Assembly: GCA_002197995.1 (NCBI GenBank)
Contig: NGZR01000002.1
Coordinates: forward strand, 1,550,001-1,614,000
Direction of reading: 5' to 3'
Length of the DNA: 64,000 nt
DNA from: Gaeumannomyces sp. JS-464
Lineage: Eukaryota; Ascomycota; Sordariomycetes; Magnaporthales; Magnaporthaceae
In this document: positions 1-11,900 of the stretch, in pieces
Layout of the letters: every line of letters starts with the position of its first letter
Position numbering within the stretch: the first letter of the stretch is position 1
Translations under genes and position numbers: made by a program
Notes under the pieces: model-generated
Database searches by the model: none
What the model saw: the letters and a program-made list of their open reading frames with translations, nothing else
Told to the model about the DNA's origin: nothing

Positions 1-1715
1 AATGTTGGTTATTAAAATATGTCGAAAGCGCTAAGCGGAGGACATTTCGTATTTAACGCTTATGTTAAAAGCATACCATACGGGTAAAGTGCCTAGTAAG
101 TAAGATAAAAGGATTAAGTTAGGTGAATAGATTTATCCCCGAATTTGGCGGAGCGGGTGCTTAAGTGAATAAAGGAATACTTAGGCACAGTTATATAAAT
201 TAAGTAGGGTGCACGGACGACTAAACTACCGCCCAAGTGACCTAATTACACGAATAGGGGAAAGAAACTAACGAGTGTTAAGGCGAAGTAATGGATGGAC
301 GGATAAACGAACATGGTCACGTTTAAAGTTTAAAGCTAAAGCGATTGGTTTGCCAGGTGATGTGGCTGTTAGCCGGGGAGCGACCGGTGCCTCGGGACGG
401 GGGCTGGCAGCCGGCCGGCGGACAGGGATAAGGCTTGTTTGTAATGCTCCGTAATGCGAATGGAAAAGCGAAGGAGTGGACGAGGGGTTAAGGTACGGGG
501 AAAGGATAAGGTGCGATGGTGCAATCGATGCGTTTTAAAGGAAGTATAAGCAAGGTGGATTGAAGGGCCTTTTTTAAAGGCCGCAGGTTGGTGTTTTAAT
601 GCCAATAACATACGCCGTCGACTTGGTTAAATTCGATGTCGACGCTGCAAATGCGCGCAAAGCCGTTGCTTTGGACGAAGTCGACTAAATGTATCCAGTT
701 ATAAATGCCACCAACGACGCTGTGGATAGGATCCCGGCCGCCGGGTTTGGCGAGGCCGGCGAGGGTGATATTAAAACCGCTCCGGCTCGAAAGGCCACCG
801 AAGGGCATTTATTGGAAGGACCGAAAGCCCGCGAAAGCTTAAAGTCGGTAAGGCGTATTTGGGGCGAAAACAAAGTTTAATATTACCAGTGGGCGAATCG
901 AAAAGTAGGGTTTTGTAATAAACTGTTAACGGCGGTTCGCGAGGTAAAAGATTGGGACGAAGCTATGGTAAAATTAAACAGGTTAATTTACAAATAAGCC
1001 TAGCAAATCGGACGACGCAAGGTTAAGGAATCGGTAAACCCTATCGAGCCGAACGACCTGGTAAATTTAAAGGCCTGGTTTTATAAAAATCCATATATTA
1101 AGAAAAACGACCGCGAAAAAATCGCCTTGCCTTTTAAAAAGCTGGTTATTACGGATTTGCCGGCCGGTTTCGGCTTTAACAAGTTCCGGCTTATAATGCG
1201 AAAGGAAAAGGAGCAATTAGGGAATGTTTTAAAAGGTGGTGTATTTGTGGAGGTTAATGTGATTAAACCGAGCTAGCCACTTTAGGGGCCGAGAAAAAAA
1301 CAAAATCCCTCGAATAACGATTAGCCGCGGCCTAAACGCGCTAGGATAATGATCCGTCGGGATAAAAGCGACGAAGTGACAAACTTCACCCCTATCGTCG
1401 CTAAGCAAGTGGGTAAGTCGGAAATGCACCTTCAAGCTTTTGCCCTTAGGCCCTTTAACGCCGAGTAAGTTAAACACCAACATCTTCCAACCTCTTTTCG
1501 CCGTTCCCCACACCGTTGTAGTTGAGCAGGGTGAAGCTGCTAAAGTTAAGCACGAGGATAATAGCTAGTTAATAAGTGGCTTAACTAATAATCATCTTTG
1601 CTATGCCGAGCGTAACGAGCGACGCAAACTTCCGGTTCGGCTTCCAATCGAAGACGCCACGGGTAGGCGGATCCGTCGCCAGGGCTGCAGGAAGAAATCC
1701 CAGTTCCTGGTTTTA
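1..1715. other. RIP-mutated sequence, no recognisable gene
   Basis: The stretch has many TAA/TAG triplets in all frames and low CA/TG content, as expected from RIP. Short open stretches exist on both strands at 596-880 and on the minus strand at 1,229-1,513, but none contains a domain I recognise. The minus frame at 596-808 reads most like real coding sequence (aromatic-rich, balanced composition) and may be the tail of another killed gene. I see no RNA gene, LTR end or simple repeat here. Confidence 0.5.
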
Positions 1716-1716
1716 A

Positions 1717-2440
1717 TCACGTAAGGTTAAAGGTATAAACCGAACTTGGTGCTGGACAAGGCCGGGAACTCGAAAGATATCCCGCTTCGGCCCTCCTTGG
1801 ATCCGCGGCGAAAATGCTCGACGAGGATTGTTCGTGTAAGCTTATATTTGGCGTGGTCGGCTTTGGCAGCCTGGGGAGGTATGCAAAGCTTTTTATGGTT
1901 GGAAAACCAAACAATATGGAAGCGGCATCCGCATTGCTCCAAATCCGGGAGAAACTTTTCGACGGCAAAAATCGCATGCAAAAGTTGGAATCCAGCTAAG
2001 GTTGGGCCGTAAAGCTATTAGCATAAAGGAAGGCAATTACGCGCAGGGTTTTAGTGCTAAAGGCTTTGGTATTAGGCAATCCCATTACCACCTTAGCTTG
2101 CTCGACCACGCTTCCGATGTTAGCTTTAGCGAGGTTAATTTTAAAATGGAGATAAAAAAGCTGGGCCTTTTAATTTAGCGATTTTTCGGGGTTTACGATA
2201 ATGGAAACCTTTCCTTTAGGAGTTGCATCCCAATAAAAAACCAGTTTCGTTACGAACCGCGTACACAGGTTGTCCTTTGTGGGGAAGTGCATCCCCGAAA
2301 TAGCTTTAAAAACGGAGTTTTTGCCGGCGGATTGGTCGTTATAAACGATGATTTCCGGCAGGTCGACATATCTTCCCATACTTTTGGAGCGGAGCCTATT
2401 AATAACGTTAAGGAGGTCCCGCTAATGTTTCGATTAAAGT
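1717..2440 (-). pseudogene. Dynamin-like GTPase, RIP-killed N-terminal fragment
   Basis: Read on the minus strand from about 2,440, the frame gives a helix ending LNVINRLRSKS, then GRYVDLPEIIVYNDQSAGK, then AISGMHFPTKDNLCTRF. This is the order seen at the N-terminus of fungal dynamin-family GTPases: stalk helix, 'VDLPQ', P-loop GDQSSGKSS, 'EAISG', switch I 'LCTRF'. Dynamins hydrolyse GTP to remodel or divide membranes; many fungal paralogues are of unknown role. The P-loop is damaged here (NDQSAGKNS), with G-to-A type changes. Further down, a segment with EQAKVVMGLPNTKAF resembles the part of the G domain before switch II, after frame shifts. Everything beyond about 1,717 is lost or unreadable. 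The family call from the P-loop block is fairly firm; the extent is not. Confidence 0.68.
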
Positions 2441-2449
2441 GTTAACGGA

Positions 2450-3255
2450 GTTATTATATGCTGTTTTAATTGAAATTTAAAAAAGATCGTAATTGTGCGG
2501 AAGTGGATAATATATGGGAAGGGTGGATACCGGCTAGCTATTTTAAGCGAGCCATTTACATATTAGTGTTCGTTTTACGGATTGCAGGTAGTTACCTCAT
2601 AGTGATGTTACGATTACCTCGATGGTTAAAACCAACGGCATTAGCTTTTCCAGTAACTTAAAAACGCAACTAATTATACTATAACAAAAATAATGTTTTA
2701 ATAAGTTGCAAATGCAAGGTTTAAAGCGCAAACTAAGTTAAAGGAAGAGATTTTTCCAATTATTATAACCGTCGTTTCCGGGGTAAAATTGCTTAGGACT
2801 TTCCTCGTCGGTACCCTTAGCATCCGAGCCCTATATGGCCCTCCTTTCTCTCCGTCGTTATTCTCGTTCTTCTCGCTTTAGCTGGAGTTTGGCCTTTTCC
2901 AAACGCCGTATTTCCCGCGCTTTTAGCGTCCATGCTTAGCACCTAGTACAAAGTTGGGTGTTTTTGCCATTTTGGAAATGGGCGTAAAAGTCGAGTGCAA
3001 GAAATACAAATAACAAATTTTACGCCATTCCTTATGTGGAGAACAAGCAGGAAGATTTGTGGGAGTGGACCGTTATTTACGTTGCTTAAAGCGATGCTAT
3101 TAAAGTGGCGCAGTTTAAAGCCTTTTAGTAGGAGAAAGCAAACTCGATTAAAGGATGCTTAAACGTGTGGTTTCCCGATTAATAAGTCGGTGCAGTGCAC
3201 CGATTTGGCGCAAAACCTCCTCGCCTAGCCGACCTGGCCATAAGGATTACCGCCT
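2450..3255. other. RIP-mutated gap without recognisable gene
   Basis: AT-rich, stop-riddled sequence between the dynamin-like fragment and the ankyrin pseudogene. Short open stretches are at 2,470-2,661 and 3,155-3,352 on the plus strand; neither has a recognisable motif, and the second overlaps the 3' end of the ankyrin pseudogene on the other strand. Confidence 0.5.
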
Positions 3256-3265
3256 TTTACATTAC

Positions 3266-6086
3266 CTACTCGCCCGGCTCGTTCTTAAACTCGGTTTCCC
3301 ATTTAAAATCCGATTCCAACCCAAAATCCCTGGCTTCCGCCTCCCAGTTTAATTCCAAGCACCAGTTAGCGTAGGAAGGCTTTTCGTCCTTCCCCGGTTT
3401 CGCCGGGGCCGTAAAAAAAGCCTCCTTATAATATGAACAACAATTTTCCATCCCTCGCCACAGCTTTTCGAACATATCCGGGGTATATAACTAAAAGCGG
3501 CCGGACATATTATCCACGAAGCAAGCACGATGGGGTTTTCGCGCACGCTTTTTAAACTTTTGCACATTGTGCCCGGTAGCTGCTAGCGCTGCGTCCCAAA
3601 AGTCCCTAACCATGCTCCATTTTCGAAACCCCCTCGCGTATGCCAACTCGAAGCAGCTATGTTCGCGCCACGTAGCGTACACGTCGGCGCCCTGCTCCAA
3701 AAGATACTTAAGCGCTTTAAACCCGTTTATTTTCACAATGTTAAAATATTGCAATCCCCGTATAGCTTGTATAAGCAGGTTTCGCCCATGCACATCCACA
3801 TTATCGAGCCTTAGCCCAAATTCTCGCAAAGTTCGAAGCTTATCGGCTTTGGGATATTTACATATGTGATTTAATAAGGTGTTATGCGGTATTACGTATT
3901 CGGGATTAATGGTTAGGTAAAAAGGGTTAAAAAGGATGTTAACCCCACCATGTTAATGCTAAATTTCAGCACAAATTAGCTGCGAGGTTTACTTTGCTCC
4001 ATCCGAAGCGGTAATATTTAAAGCATTTGGGTGGGGGAACGAACCGGAGCAAAATATACGGAAAGCGTGGAAATAGCATCGTCTAGCGTTAAATGGGCCC
4101 CATAATCTCTTAAAGCCTTAACGCAATCCAGCACTTTGTTATAGGAGTTAAAATAGCGCGGAATGCATTGTAGCGGGCTGTTGTTTGCTCCCGTTACAAA
4201 GTTAGTAATATACTATCCCACATATTTGGAATGGTTAATACGTAATTTTAACCTATTATTTGCTTTAATTGTGTGGCATAATAGTATTTCTTTTAAATCC
4301 TTCGAATGCGGGAAGGGGATAATACTCGTCGGGGTTTGCGCCGTGCTTTAGCAGGAACTTGCAAATTTCCGGTTAGCAGTTGTAGCAGGCGTACTAAACT
4401 CGATTTTCCGGTATTAAAGGGCTAAAATTTATATCGCTTTTCCTCCTTTACATAAAACAAGTATACGGGAACTTATATAAAATAGCGGCGTTTTTAGCTT
4501 ATTTCGGTCTTTTAAAAATGCGTTGCCGCCGCTAACCAGGCGAATTAAATCCGCCAGGCGCCCTTTTGCAACATATGCGAAAATTGCAAAATTGTTTAAA
4601 ACCGTGTGGCAAATAGTGATTACGGGAGTCGGCAAAATGCGGTTTCCGGCGGCGTTCCTTAACGTTTTAACGACGAATGCGGTGAAAATTATGCTACCAT
4701 TTAAGGCATTAATTCGCTGCATTAGTATAAGCTCGGTTCGCGTTACTTTATGTTCGCTTTTGCCGATAACAAGTTGCGATTGTTTTGCCTGGCCGCAAGC
4801 CTGGTCCTCGGAAGCGATGAATACCCGGCGTTTCCTAACGTTTAGCTGCCTATAGCGCGTTTGCGAGTGGACAGTTGTTTTTTCGCTTTTAAGCAGTGCT
4901 TTTTGGATGGGCGGCTATGTGCGGGAATTTAAAGCAATTAGCATGGCAGGCCGGAATAGGGGGCGGGGTGAAGTATAAGGCCCCATTACGTACGATGTAA
5001 ATTAATATAAATCGGAAAAAAGATGGCGAAATGGCCCAGCATTTCCGTTAGTATTTTTTTTACTTATTTCCTTAAAAATCCGTTATATAGCCCTTTTTTA
5101 ACTTCCGTGCGCAGCGTGTTCAAAATGGTTTGCATGGCTTTTGCGATGTGCTTTGCACCCTCGCTTAGGATTAAATAACCTTTCTCGTTTACAAGCTCGG
5201 AAATGGCGCTAAAACTGCTTAAAAATTCGCTGTTTTCCTTCGACTTTTAGTTTATAACGCTGGAAGCTTTACGACTAACGGGCAAAGGTGGGCACGATAA
5301 GCTACCAATAACAAAATCCGAAAAAAGCTGCGGCATTTGTAATTGGAGCGCCTCGCTAACTGCTTGCGCGATGGCGAAAGGCAGCGCCGCGAAGGACTGG
5401 GTCGTAAAGCTTTGTAACTCCGTTTAACGCGCGGTAAGGACGGATAACAATGTTTATTGTGCGGTATATTGCTAAACCATGGTTTTTTGGGCCTTCTCCT
5501 AGCGTATAATCACTTCCGCAAAGCCCGTCGTTATAAAGGAATGCTACCGAATAATAGCGTCGCGGGTTAAGGTTTGTTGCGACGAAATGGCCGCGATGAA
5601 TGCCGCTTGCGATGCGTGGTTCGTTTTAATTGCGGTAATCGCCTGGCTGTGGTACTCCGAGGTCCTGGAGCCCAATTCGCTGAAAGTAGCGGTTTGCGTG
5701 GCCGTAATGTGGGCGTTAAACGCGGCGAAATGCTCGTTTAAAACGAAAAGTACGTACGGGACGTCCTTTTCGCCCACAGCCATTTTTAAACGCTTCCAAA
5801 ACCGGCCGTGGATGCGGTCGTGTTCGGTAATGCGCAATCCCACGATTTTGTCCTTAAGCCGGCCGATGTAATCGCGGCATTGCTAAACCATGCCCGCTTA
5901 GCTAGGCGGCAGCAGCGAGGGGTCCTGCTCGAGGCGCCTTAGCAGCGTGAGGAGGTTAGAAAGCGCCGCTTGCAAGTCGCGCAGCTTGTCGGGACCGTCC
6001 CGAACCGCCGAAACCACATCGTAAATGATTTTAACGGATTTTAGCCCAGCCGAAACGAATGCTAAGATTGCCGCGCCGCCGTCCAT
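3266..6086 (-). pseudogene. Helo-like N-terminal domain plus ankyrin-repeat protein, RIP-killed
   Basis: The minus strand from 6,086 starts with M-D-G-G then AILAFVSAGLKSVKIIYDVV and a second helix (RDGPDKLRDLQAALSNLLTL). This is the pattern of the Helo-like/fungal STAND N-terminal domain. A long helical middle follows (5,843-5,544, 'GLRITEHDRIHGRFWKRLK', then about 5,400-4,900). Repeat-type sequence begins near 4,620 (RLADLIRLVSGGNAFLKDR, cf. ankyrin entry helix) and continues at 3,829-3,491 with KALKYLLEQGADVYATW, a clear ankyrin repeat. The frame runs on after a single TAG at 3,491-3,493, probably a former CAG, into an acidic/aromatic C-terminus (3,475-3,266). Such proteins are often linked to fungal self/non-self recognition, and that link is inference here. 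Length (~900 codons) fits an intact family member broken only by RIP stops and a few frame shifts. Confidence 0.75.
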
Positions 6087-6539
6087 TTTCGCAAAAGCTG
6101 GCTGCCCACGCCGGAGGGCGTGACGTTTAAGTTAATGGATGCACCAAATTTGGAAGCGGACAAATGCAAAGAGAAAGTAAGAAAAAAATTAGGGAATAAA
6201 GGAACGGTAAGTAGCCCACGCCCGACGAAAGTGCACTTTACCCCTTACATTTGCTGGGTGTGGTACTTGTGCGGGCTAAAACCGCTTTGCACAATTAACC
6301 CTTTGGGGATTTAATGCGGTGGTACAATTTAACGTTTTCGGTAAATACTTAAATTTGTTAGCATTTCCTATATATATCCAAATTTTCCCTAGCGATTGCA
6401 TAAACCCGATAATAGCATAAACGGCCCGTGCGTTTAACTCCCCATGCAATTAAACGCGTGAGATTTTAATGGAAAAAAGCACGCGTTGTAACCACGTGAT
6501 TCACGTTATAAACCGTTACTTACCTGCCTTCCCGCCGTC

Positions 6540-6880
6540 TTTTTCCTAGCCTCCCACCGCTAAATTAACGCCCAAACTCCCAAAATTAAGTCCCCGGAAG
6601 CGCGCGCGCGACGAAGCCATAGGGATGCGTATTTTTGCCGCCGCGGATTGCGTACGTTACGTACTGTTTAAAAACGCTATAGGGGCGGCCACGCACTTTA
6701 AAGTCCGCCTTAAAACGGTACAGCGCCGCTTAAAAAGCGTGGGATCGGGGTTAAGCAACGGAGGTAGCAACCGGCTTGTTACCGCTAAGGAGGAGCTCGC
6801 GTTGCTCGCTTAGGTTAATTAAAGGCAGTTTGTAAGCATGTCAGCCTCCCGCCCTTGTTTAGTGTGATTTGGGTATATTT
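6540..6880 (+). pseudogene. pogo-type transposase N-terminal helix-turn-helix fragment
   Basis: The plus frame through 6,625 reads SPRKRARDEAIGMRIFAAAD, then a helix-turn-helix block with HFKVRLKTVQRRLKSVGSG, then LSNGGSNRLVTAKEELAL and a stop followed by a possible continuation. The layout (basic start, 'AA..F.V...T..RRL.G', 'NG..RLLT..EE.AL..W') is that of the psq/HTH DNA-binding segment of fungal pogo-type DDE transposases. No DDE catalytic region can be read downstream, where stops are dense to about 7,350. It could also be the HTH of a related host protein. No terminal inverted repeats were found. Confidence 0.5.
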
Positions 6881-7392
6881 ACTTACTGTTTTTGCTATCC
6901 ATTTGCAAGCTTCCGCGTTACCGCCGTTACCGTTAAACCTGGCGTTAGTTTAGCAGTTTGGTAGTAGCGAAATATTAAAGGTGTTATGGCACGGCCGGCC
7001 TTTACGGGCGCTTAGGCCATGGTTGCAAGGATGGCCCTAAAGTTACCTAATTAAAAACCATCGGATGCCATACTAATTTTTGTGCGCACGCGTGTCGCAA
7101 CGCGCAATTGTTTTTACTTCCTTAGCTTTAAATCGTGACAATAATAAAGGGTATATTATAGCCCTGCCTCGGTTCCCATCGTTCCCGTTACAAAAGGTTC
7201 CTGTAATGCAATTACATTTCCACTGCTTATTCCGTACCTTATAATTTTAAGCGCCACTTTTTAAATGCTTTAACAATTGTTAGGAACTTTTTATTATAAA
7301 TTTCGTAATTGCACTCCGCTAGCGAATGTTTTGCTAAAAAAAAGCGATTAGCCGGCAAATTCCCAGCTCGTTAAATTGTAATAGCACCCCGC
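6881..7392. other. RIP-mutated sequence, nothing recognised
   Basis: Stop-rich sequence between the transposase fragment and the first LTR remnant. I see no coding block, LTR end or RNA-like fold. An LTR-like end pattern (TTGTAATA) at about 7,374-7,381, just before the LTR remnant, hints at a further degraded LTR edge. Confidence 0.4.
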
Positions 7393-7818
7393 TATTACAA
7401 ACAAACCTTTTGCTTTTAAAGTAAGGCAATTTAAAGAGGAGGTATTAAACAGTAGCTTTGTTTGGACAAGGGGAACACTGGGTTTAAAACGCAGGTTTGG
7501 ATGCTTGCTTTAAGGGGTGCTTGGAAGCTAACTTAAATTAACTAATGCTAGTGCATTCGTTAAAGCTATTTAGGATATTAGGAAATCCTCCTTTTTATAC
7601 CTTTGTCCCTTAATCCTAAGGTATTTATATTAGGTTTTTAATTTGTACTTTTTCCATAAATCATTTGCTTCGTAATTTGTAAAAAAATTACAAATTAGTT
7701 TTGCTTAGGTAACCATATCACGTGCTTAAACCTTGTGTTTAGGTGTTTTAAGTCCTAACCGGGCCTTTTGCCTTTCGGCTGCTGCCCCACCTTTTAACCT
7801 TTAGTCGTGGTTGTAATA
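7393..7818 (-). repeat. Degraded gypsy LTR (minus orientation)
   Basis: Starts TATTACAA and ends TTGTAATA, the RIP forms of the TGTTACAA...TCGTAACA ends of the better LTRs here. The order of blocks matches the LTR at 41,602-42,088 read in reverse: a GGGGAACACTGG block, a TTGCTT...GGGTGCTTGGAAGCTAAC block, AATTAACTAATGC, AGGAAATCC before a TATA-like stretch, then U3 with an AATTTGTAAAAAAATTACAAATT palindrome-like repeat and a TTAGGTAACC...CACGTG block. No clean 5-bp duplication is visible. The right edge abuts the LINE tail. Confidence 0.65.
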
Positions 7819-7954
7819 GTGCCCCCGGGTTTAATTTTGCTAGCCGCCGGATAGCAACATGTAGCCTAGTATTTAGCTTAAGTAGCGCTAGCACGTCGTA
7901 TGCCCCCTGGGAGGTAGGGACTGGTAAATCCCGACTTACCGATGTTAAAAAATT

Positions 7955-8014
<60 letters not shown>

Positions 8015-8034
8015 TTACTACTATTACTATTAGG
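7819..8034 (+). mobile_element. 3' tail fragment of LINE A
   Basis: From GCCCCCGGGTTTAA onward the sequence matches the last ~130 bases of the LINE A copies at 29,505-29,640 and 32,840-32,965 (GCTAGCCGCCGGATAGCAAC, GCTAGCACGT, GGGACTGGTA, ATCCCGACTTAC). It then ends in a TAC microsatellite where the other copies end in CT- or CTTT-type repeats. It is only a 5'-truncated or LTR-interrupted stub. The LTR remnant to its left ends exactly where this match begins. Confidence 0.75.
7955..8031 (+). repeat. (CTA)n microsatellite, LINE tail
   Basis: About 25 CTA units, pure in the first ~58 bases and interrupted by ATT variants toward the end. It sits exactly at the 3' end of a LINE A tail, so it is best read as the element's terminal simple repeat rather than as a free-standing microsatellite. 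Confidence 0.9.
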
Positions 8035-8035
8035 A

Positions 8036-8383
8036 CACTTAGGGAAATGGTAGCAGTAGCGTTTTTGTTAGGGAAATAGGGGAAACATTGGATATTTTGG
8101 GCGCAGGTTTGGATGCTTGCCCAAAGGGTTACTTTAAAGCTTACTTAGGTTAATTAATGCCGAAGCCTCGTTAAGCTATTTAGGAAATCCTTCCTTTAAA
8201 TACTCGTAATGCCTTTACTTTAAATCTTTTGGCTTTGTTACTTTGCTATAAATCCACAAATCCAACCCATGTTACGTAACTTTTTTAAAGGTGGGGTAAA
8301 GGTGGCTCCCTGCCAAGCCATACCTAATGTTTTTAACCCTCCAGCCTTGCCCCGCTTCCAGCCTTTCGGGTTTGGTAGTAACA
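8036..8383 (-). repeat. Degraded gypsy LTR, left end missing
   Basis: The block order follows the reverse-oriented LTR at 60,773-61,201: GGGGAAACA, the GATGCTTGCCCAAAGGG block, TTACTTAGGTTAATTAATGC, AGGAAATCCTTCCTTTAAATA, the TATAAATCCACAAATCC repeat, GTTACGTAAC, and a final GGTAGTAACA. The first ~50 bases of the LTR are missing at the junction with the LINE microsatellite. Confidence 0.6.
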
Positions 8384-8999
8384 CTTTTGTAATAATTTGG
8401 GCCAAAACCAAACCCATACTGTTAGGACCTACGCGGTTAACAATCGTTAAAACACGTTAAGCGCACGCCGAACATATAATAGGCTAGGCTAAGGGGTGGT
8501 CGCCCTTAGGTGCCAAAATGGAATTATCTTGTAAAATAAAAAGAAAAAGAAAAGGGAAAAGTAGTTTTCCTAAAGGGAAACTGGCTTTTTTTTATAAGGG
8601 CCGAGGTGGTCTTATCGAGGCATTGGCTATACGCCGGCCAAGCAACGGCCTGGCGCGAGCGCGGGCAGCCATAAACGATAAGGCGGTTTAGGGGTTACTT
8701 TTAAGCCCCAAACCCGTGCCACCAGCACGGAACTATAACAAAACACTAAAATCCCTATTTTTCCCCCTTTTCTCCTTAAAATAGAATTTTCGTTTGTAAT
8801 GCCAATTAACAATGTACTTTTTTAATCCCATCCACGATTTTACCCGAAATAACACTTCCTTATAACTCCATTAAAACAAGCCTCCCAATTACGAAAATAC
8901 CCTCGTTCGAACCGCCTCGATTACGCCCACGAAGCCAGCTCGTTTTTTTGCACTAGATTTACTATCATTTCCATATTTTCCAGGTCGCTTAATTATTAG
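8384..8999. other. Unassigned, possibly 3' end of chromodomain pseudogene
   Basis: Contains a purine-rich run near 8,535-8,570 and two small inverted repeats (about 8,493-8,512 and 8,563-8,592). The minus frame between about 8,990 and 8,640 reads fairly well and may be the C-terminal continuation of the pseudogene at 9,000-12,816, but I cannot place a stop codon. Confidence 0.35.
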
Positions 9000-11900
9000 T
9001 AAGCTATCCTTTCCTTTTGTTTAAAAGTCCGGATTAACTGCCGTTTAATCCGGCCTAATAAGGCGTCCCATAAATACTTCCGCAGTTCCTTTGCGGTTTG
9101 TATTTAAGGCTAGTGCATTAACCAACGCCTATAAGGCGCCCGACCGGCTAGGGAAAACCTTACACTTAAAGGGGTTAAGTCCTAGTAAGGCTTTAACAGC
9201 TTTAAGCCAGCATTTGTGCAGCTTCCAAAAGGCGATTTCCGACGTGCAATTGGGCCTCCGCTATTGTAAGGTGCCCGGCCCTCCTAAAAGGCCGTTTTCC
9301 GCAGCCTTTCCTGGCCCGCCGGACGCTTTGTAAGCGTTAAGCGGCCGTGGCGATTTGTTCCCCTATCGCCCACTTGTTAGCAAAGGTAAACTCGTGGAGG
9401 TCCGGGCGGAAAAGAGGCTTTTTGCGCGTTTAACGGGCGGCGGGCCGGATCGAAAGGAACGCCTTCCAGGCTTAATCGCTGGCGAGATATAGCCTTGTAA
9501 CCGGGTTAACGGTAACCCTTAACCGCTTCCCAAAATTCAGCCGGTTTTTAAATTGCGCTATAAGGCTGTTGTACTTGTTTTTGGCCCTTTTTAACCACTG
9601 GATATAGGGTTATTAATCCGCCAAAGCCTTTGTGGCCTTTTTAAGGCACTTGTTAAGCCAGCTAAATTGCCCTAATAGCGCCGGCTACCGGCTTATTATC
9701 TTCGGGATAATGCTTAGCGTTTACACCGTTTTCGTGGTCCCTAAGCCACTGTTTAAGCCGGACAGGGGGTTTTAGCATTTCCGGGTATTTTTAATGGTAC
9801 TGTTTAAAAAGGTAAGGGCTTCCTTTAAATCCCTCGGCGTGGTACCACGTTTCGTCGGTTTCCCAGCCGACCCATTTGGCCTAATATTAAAGCTTTTTTA
9901 TAGTAAGTGCGTAAAGCTAATATCTTTTTAACCTCCTATTCCCTTTCATTTGCGGGCGTGGGAACACCCGCTATTAGTGCGGGACTTTGCCCTGCCAAAT
10001 GGTGTTTTTTAACCGGCGGCCTTCGTTATTAGTAGTAAGGTAAAGCGTTTTTGCGTTCGTGATCCGGGCAATGGCTTTGGTTAAACTCGAACTAATACTT
10101 CGTTTTGCCGTTAACCGTCGCAAATTTAAAAACCGCATTTGGGAGTAACCATTCCTTAAACTTTGCGAACTGGGGTTCGGTTTTTATTTCCTTGCTAAAA
10201 CCTTATAAAAACGGCGGGTTGGAAATATCGTATCGAAATGGGCTTCGTTTTTAAATTTGTTTCCGCCTGCTATCGCCACGGCGCGAACCCGTTTGCCGTA
10301 CGGAGGCTGTTTTGCGTGGCGTCGAAGCGGGAAAGCTTTTTTTGCGGCGTTTACGTGGTAATAGCTGGTCGCTTTCGCTATTCCCAGGGTGGTAAGCGCC
10401 GTCGTCCCTATAGTCGCGCCGACGATTGCCGGGATTGGATTAAAGGTTGCCCCGAGTGTTAAATGGCTGGCTATCGCCGCTTTCGTCGTCGGAATTAACA
10501 TTGGAAATGCCGGATGTATAATGGTTACCGTAACGAATAGCCGCGTTCCTCGGTTTTAAACTCCGCTTCGCTATAAACGTTTCAATTTTGCCATTAATAT
10601 CACTGTCGCTGGCCTTTTAGCAATTACCAACCGGGCGGTAATAAGGCATGCCCCCTTAACCTAAATGGTTTTCCGGGCCCGGTGAACAAAGTTTGGAAAG
10701 ATGGCCTAAACTAGGCGTCCCCGCTTTTTTAGCTGGCGACGCGCCGGATAACTTAGCCCCCTCGTCGCAAATGGCTGCCTTAAGCGTAAACGACCCGCTG
10801 CTCGAGCGTGGAGCGTGGTCCTTGCCGACGGGACTCGGCGGGTCTTGGGTTAAATGGGAGGGCCCAGCCGACGCAAGGCGTTGTTTTGGCGGCACCGATA
10901 AAAAGGGAGGCTTTAAAAAATCCGTGCCGAAAGCGTTATGCTTCGGCCCGGTGCCGGGCGGGGCGGTATGCTTACCGGCATGGGTTGTTAAACGCTTAGC
11001 CGAGGTAGGAAAAGGGTTTGGCAAAGTCGGGAAGCTTGGCAAAACCTTGTTTTTTAGCTCCAAAACGCTGCAAACTTCCGGCGGCTCGTTTGGTATTTAA
11101 ACCAGCACATCCCTTATCGGCCCCGGCGGAAAGGTAAAATTAATCGAAACTTTTAACAACTTGCCGGCGTTTAGCCGCAAACCATCCCCCCTAACCGCCG
11201 AGTTTCCGGCCTTATTGTTTTAACCTGGCCCGTAAATAACAAACGCTTTTACCGCGTTATTACCGGCGCCGAACGACGTATTAAAATCCTTGCCTGCCCG
11301 GGCGTGTTAACGTAACGACTCGCCCAAGGATGGATAAAAAATTATGGATATATTTGCATCGATAACGCTGCCGCGATCGCATCCGATAAGTTCCCCGATT
11401 GGTAAAAAAGGATCGTTTTCGTTATTAAACTCGCTATTGCTGGGGATTTCGATTGCATTTACTTTAAAACGTAAGTTAACGCCGAGTAAAGGATTATATG
11501 TAAATTGCTGTAATAAATTTAAACTTCCGGCGGTTAGTATAAAAAGCTGCCCATATCGAGGTCGAGGACCTCGGCCATTAAACTTTTAATTAGCCGCAAT
11601 TTTAGGGTTATAAAAAAACTAACGATTTATCGTGCAGTAAATGCTAAAAAAAAGTTTAAATTTAATAAACGCAAAAGGCTTCGGGAAAAAAACTAAAGTG
11701 TAACTGCATTACAAACTAACAGTTTTAAACTTGGGAATACCGGGGGAACGAGGGATATATATATACATATGCGAAAAGCGTAAAATCGGTTATAGCACCG
11801 GCAAATAAAATACAGGTAACGGCTCGTGCTAGCCATTCATAACCCCCTATTTACGAATCCCGTCGATTTCCGATAATAATAGCCTGCTCCTTTTGGAATC

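Noticed and set aside
10656..11100. Overlapping 135-codon open frames on both strands
   Set aside because: The plus frame is a shadow. The minus frame lies within the chromodomain pseudogene and is not a separate gene.
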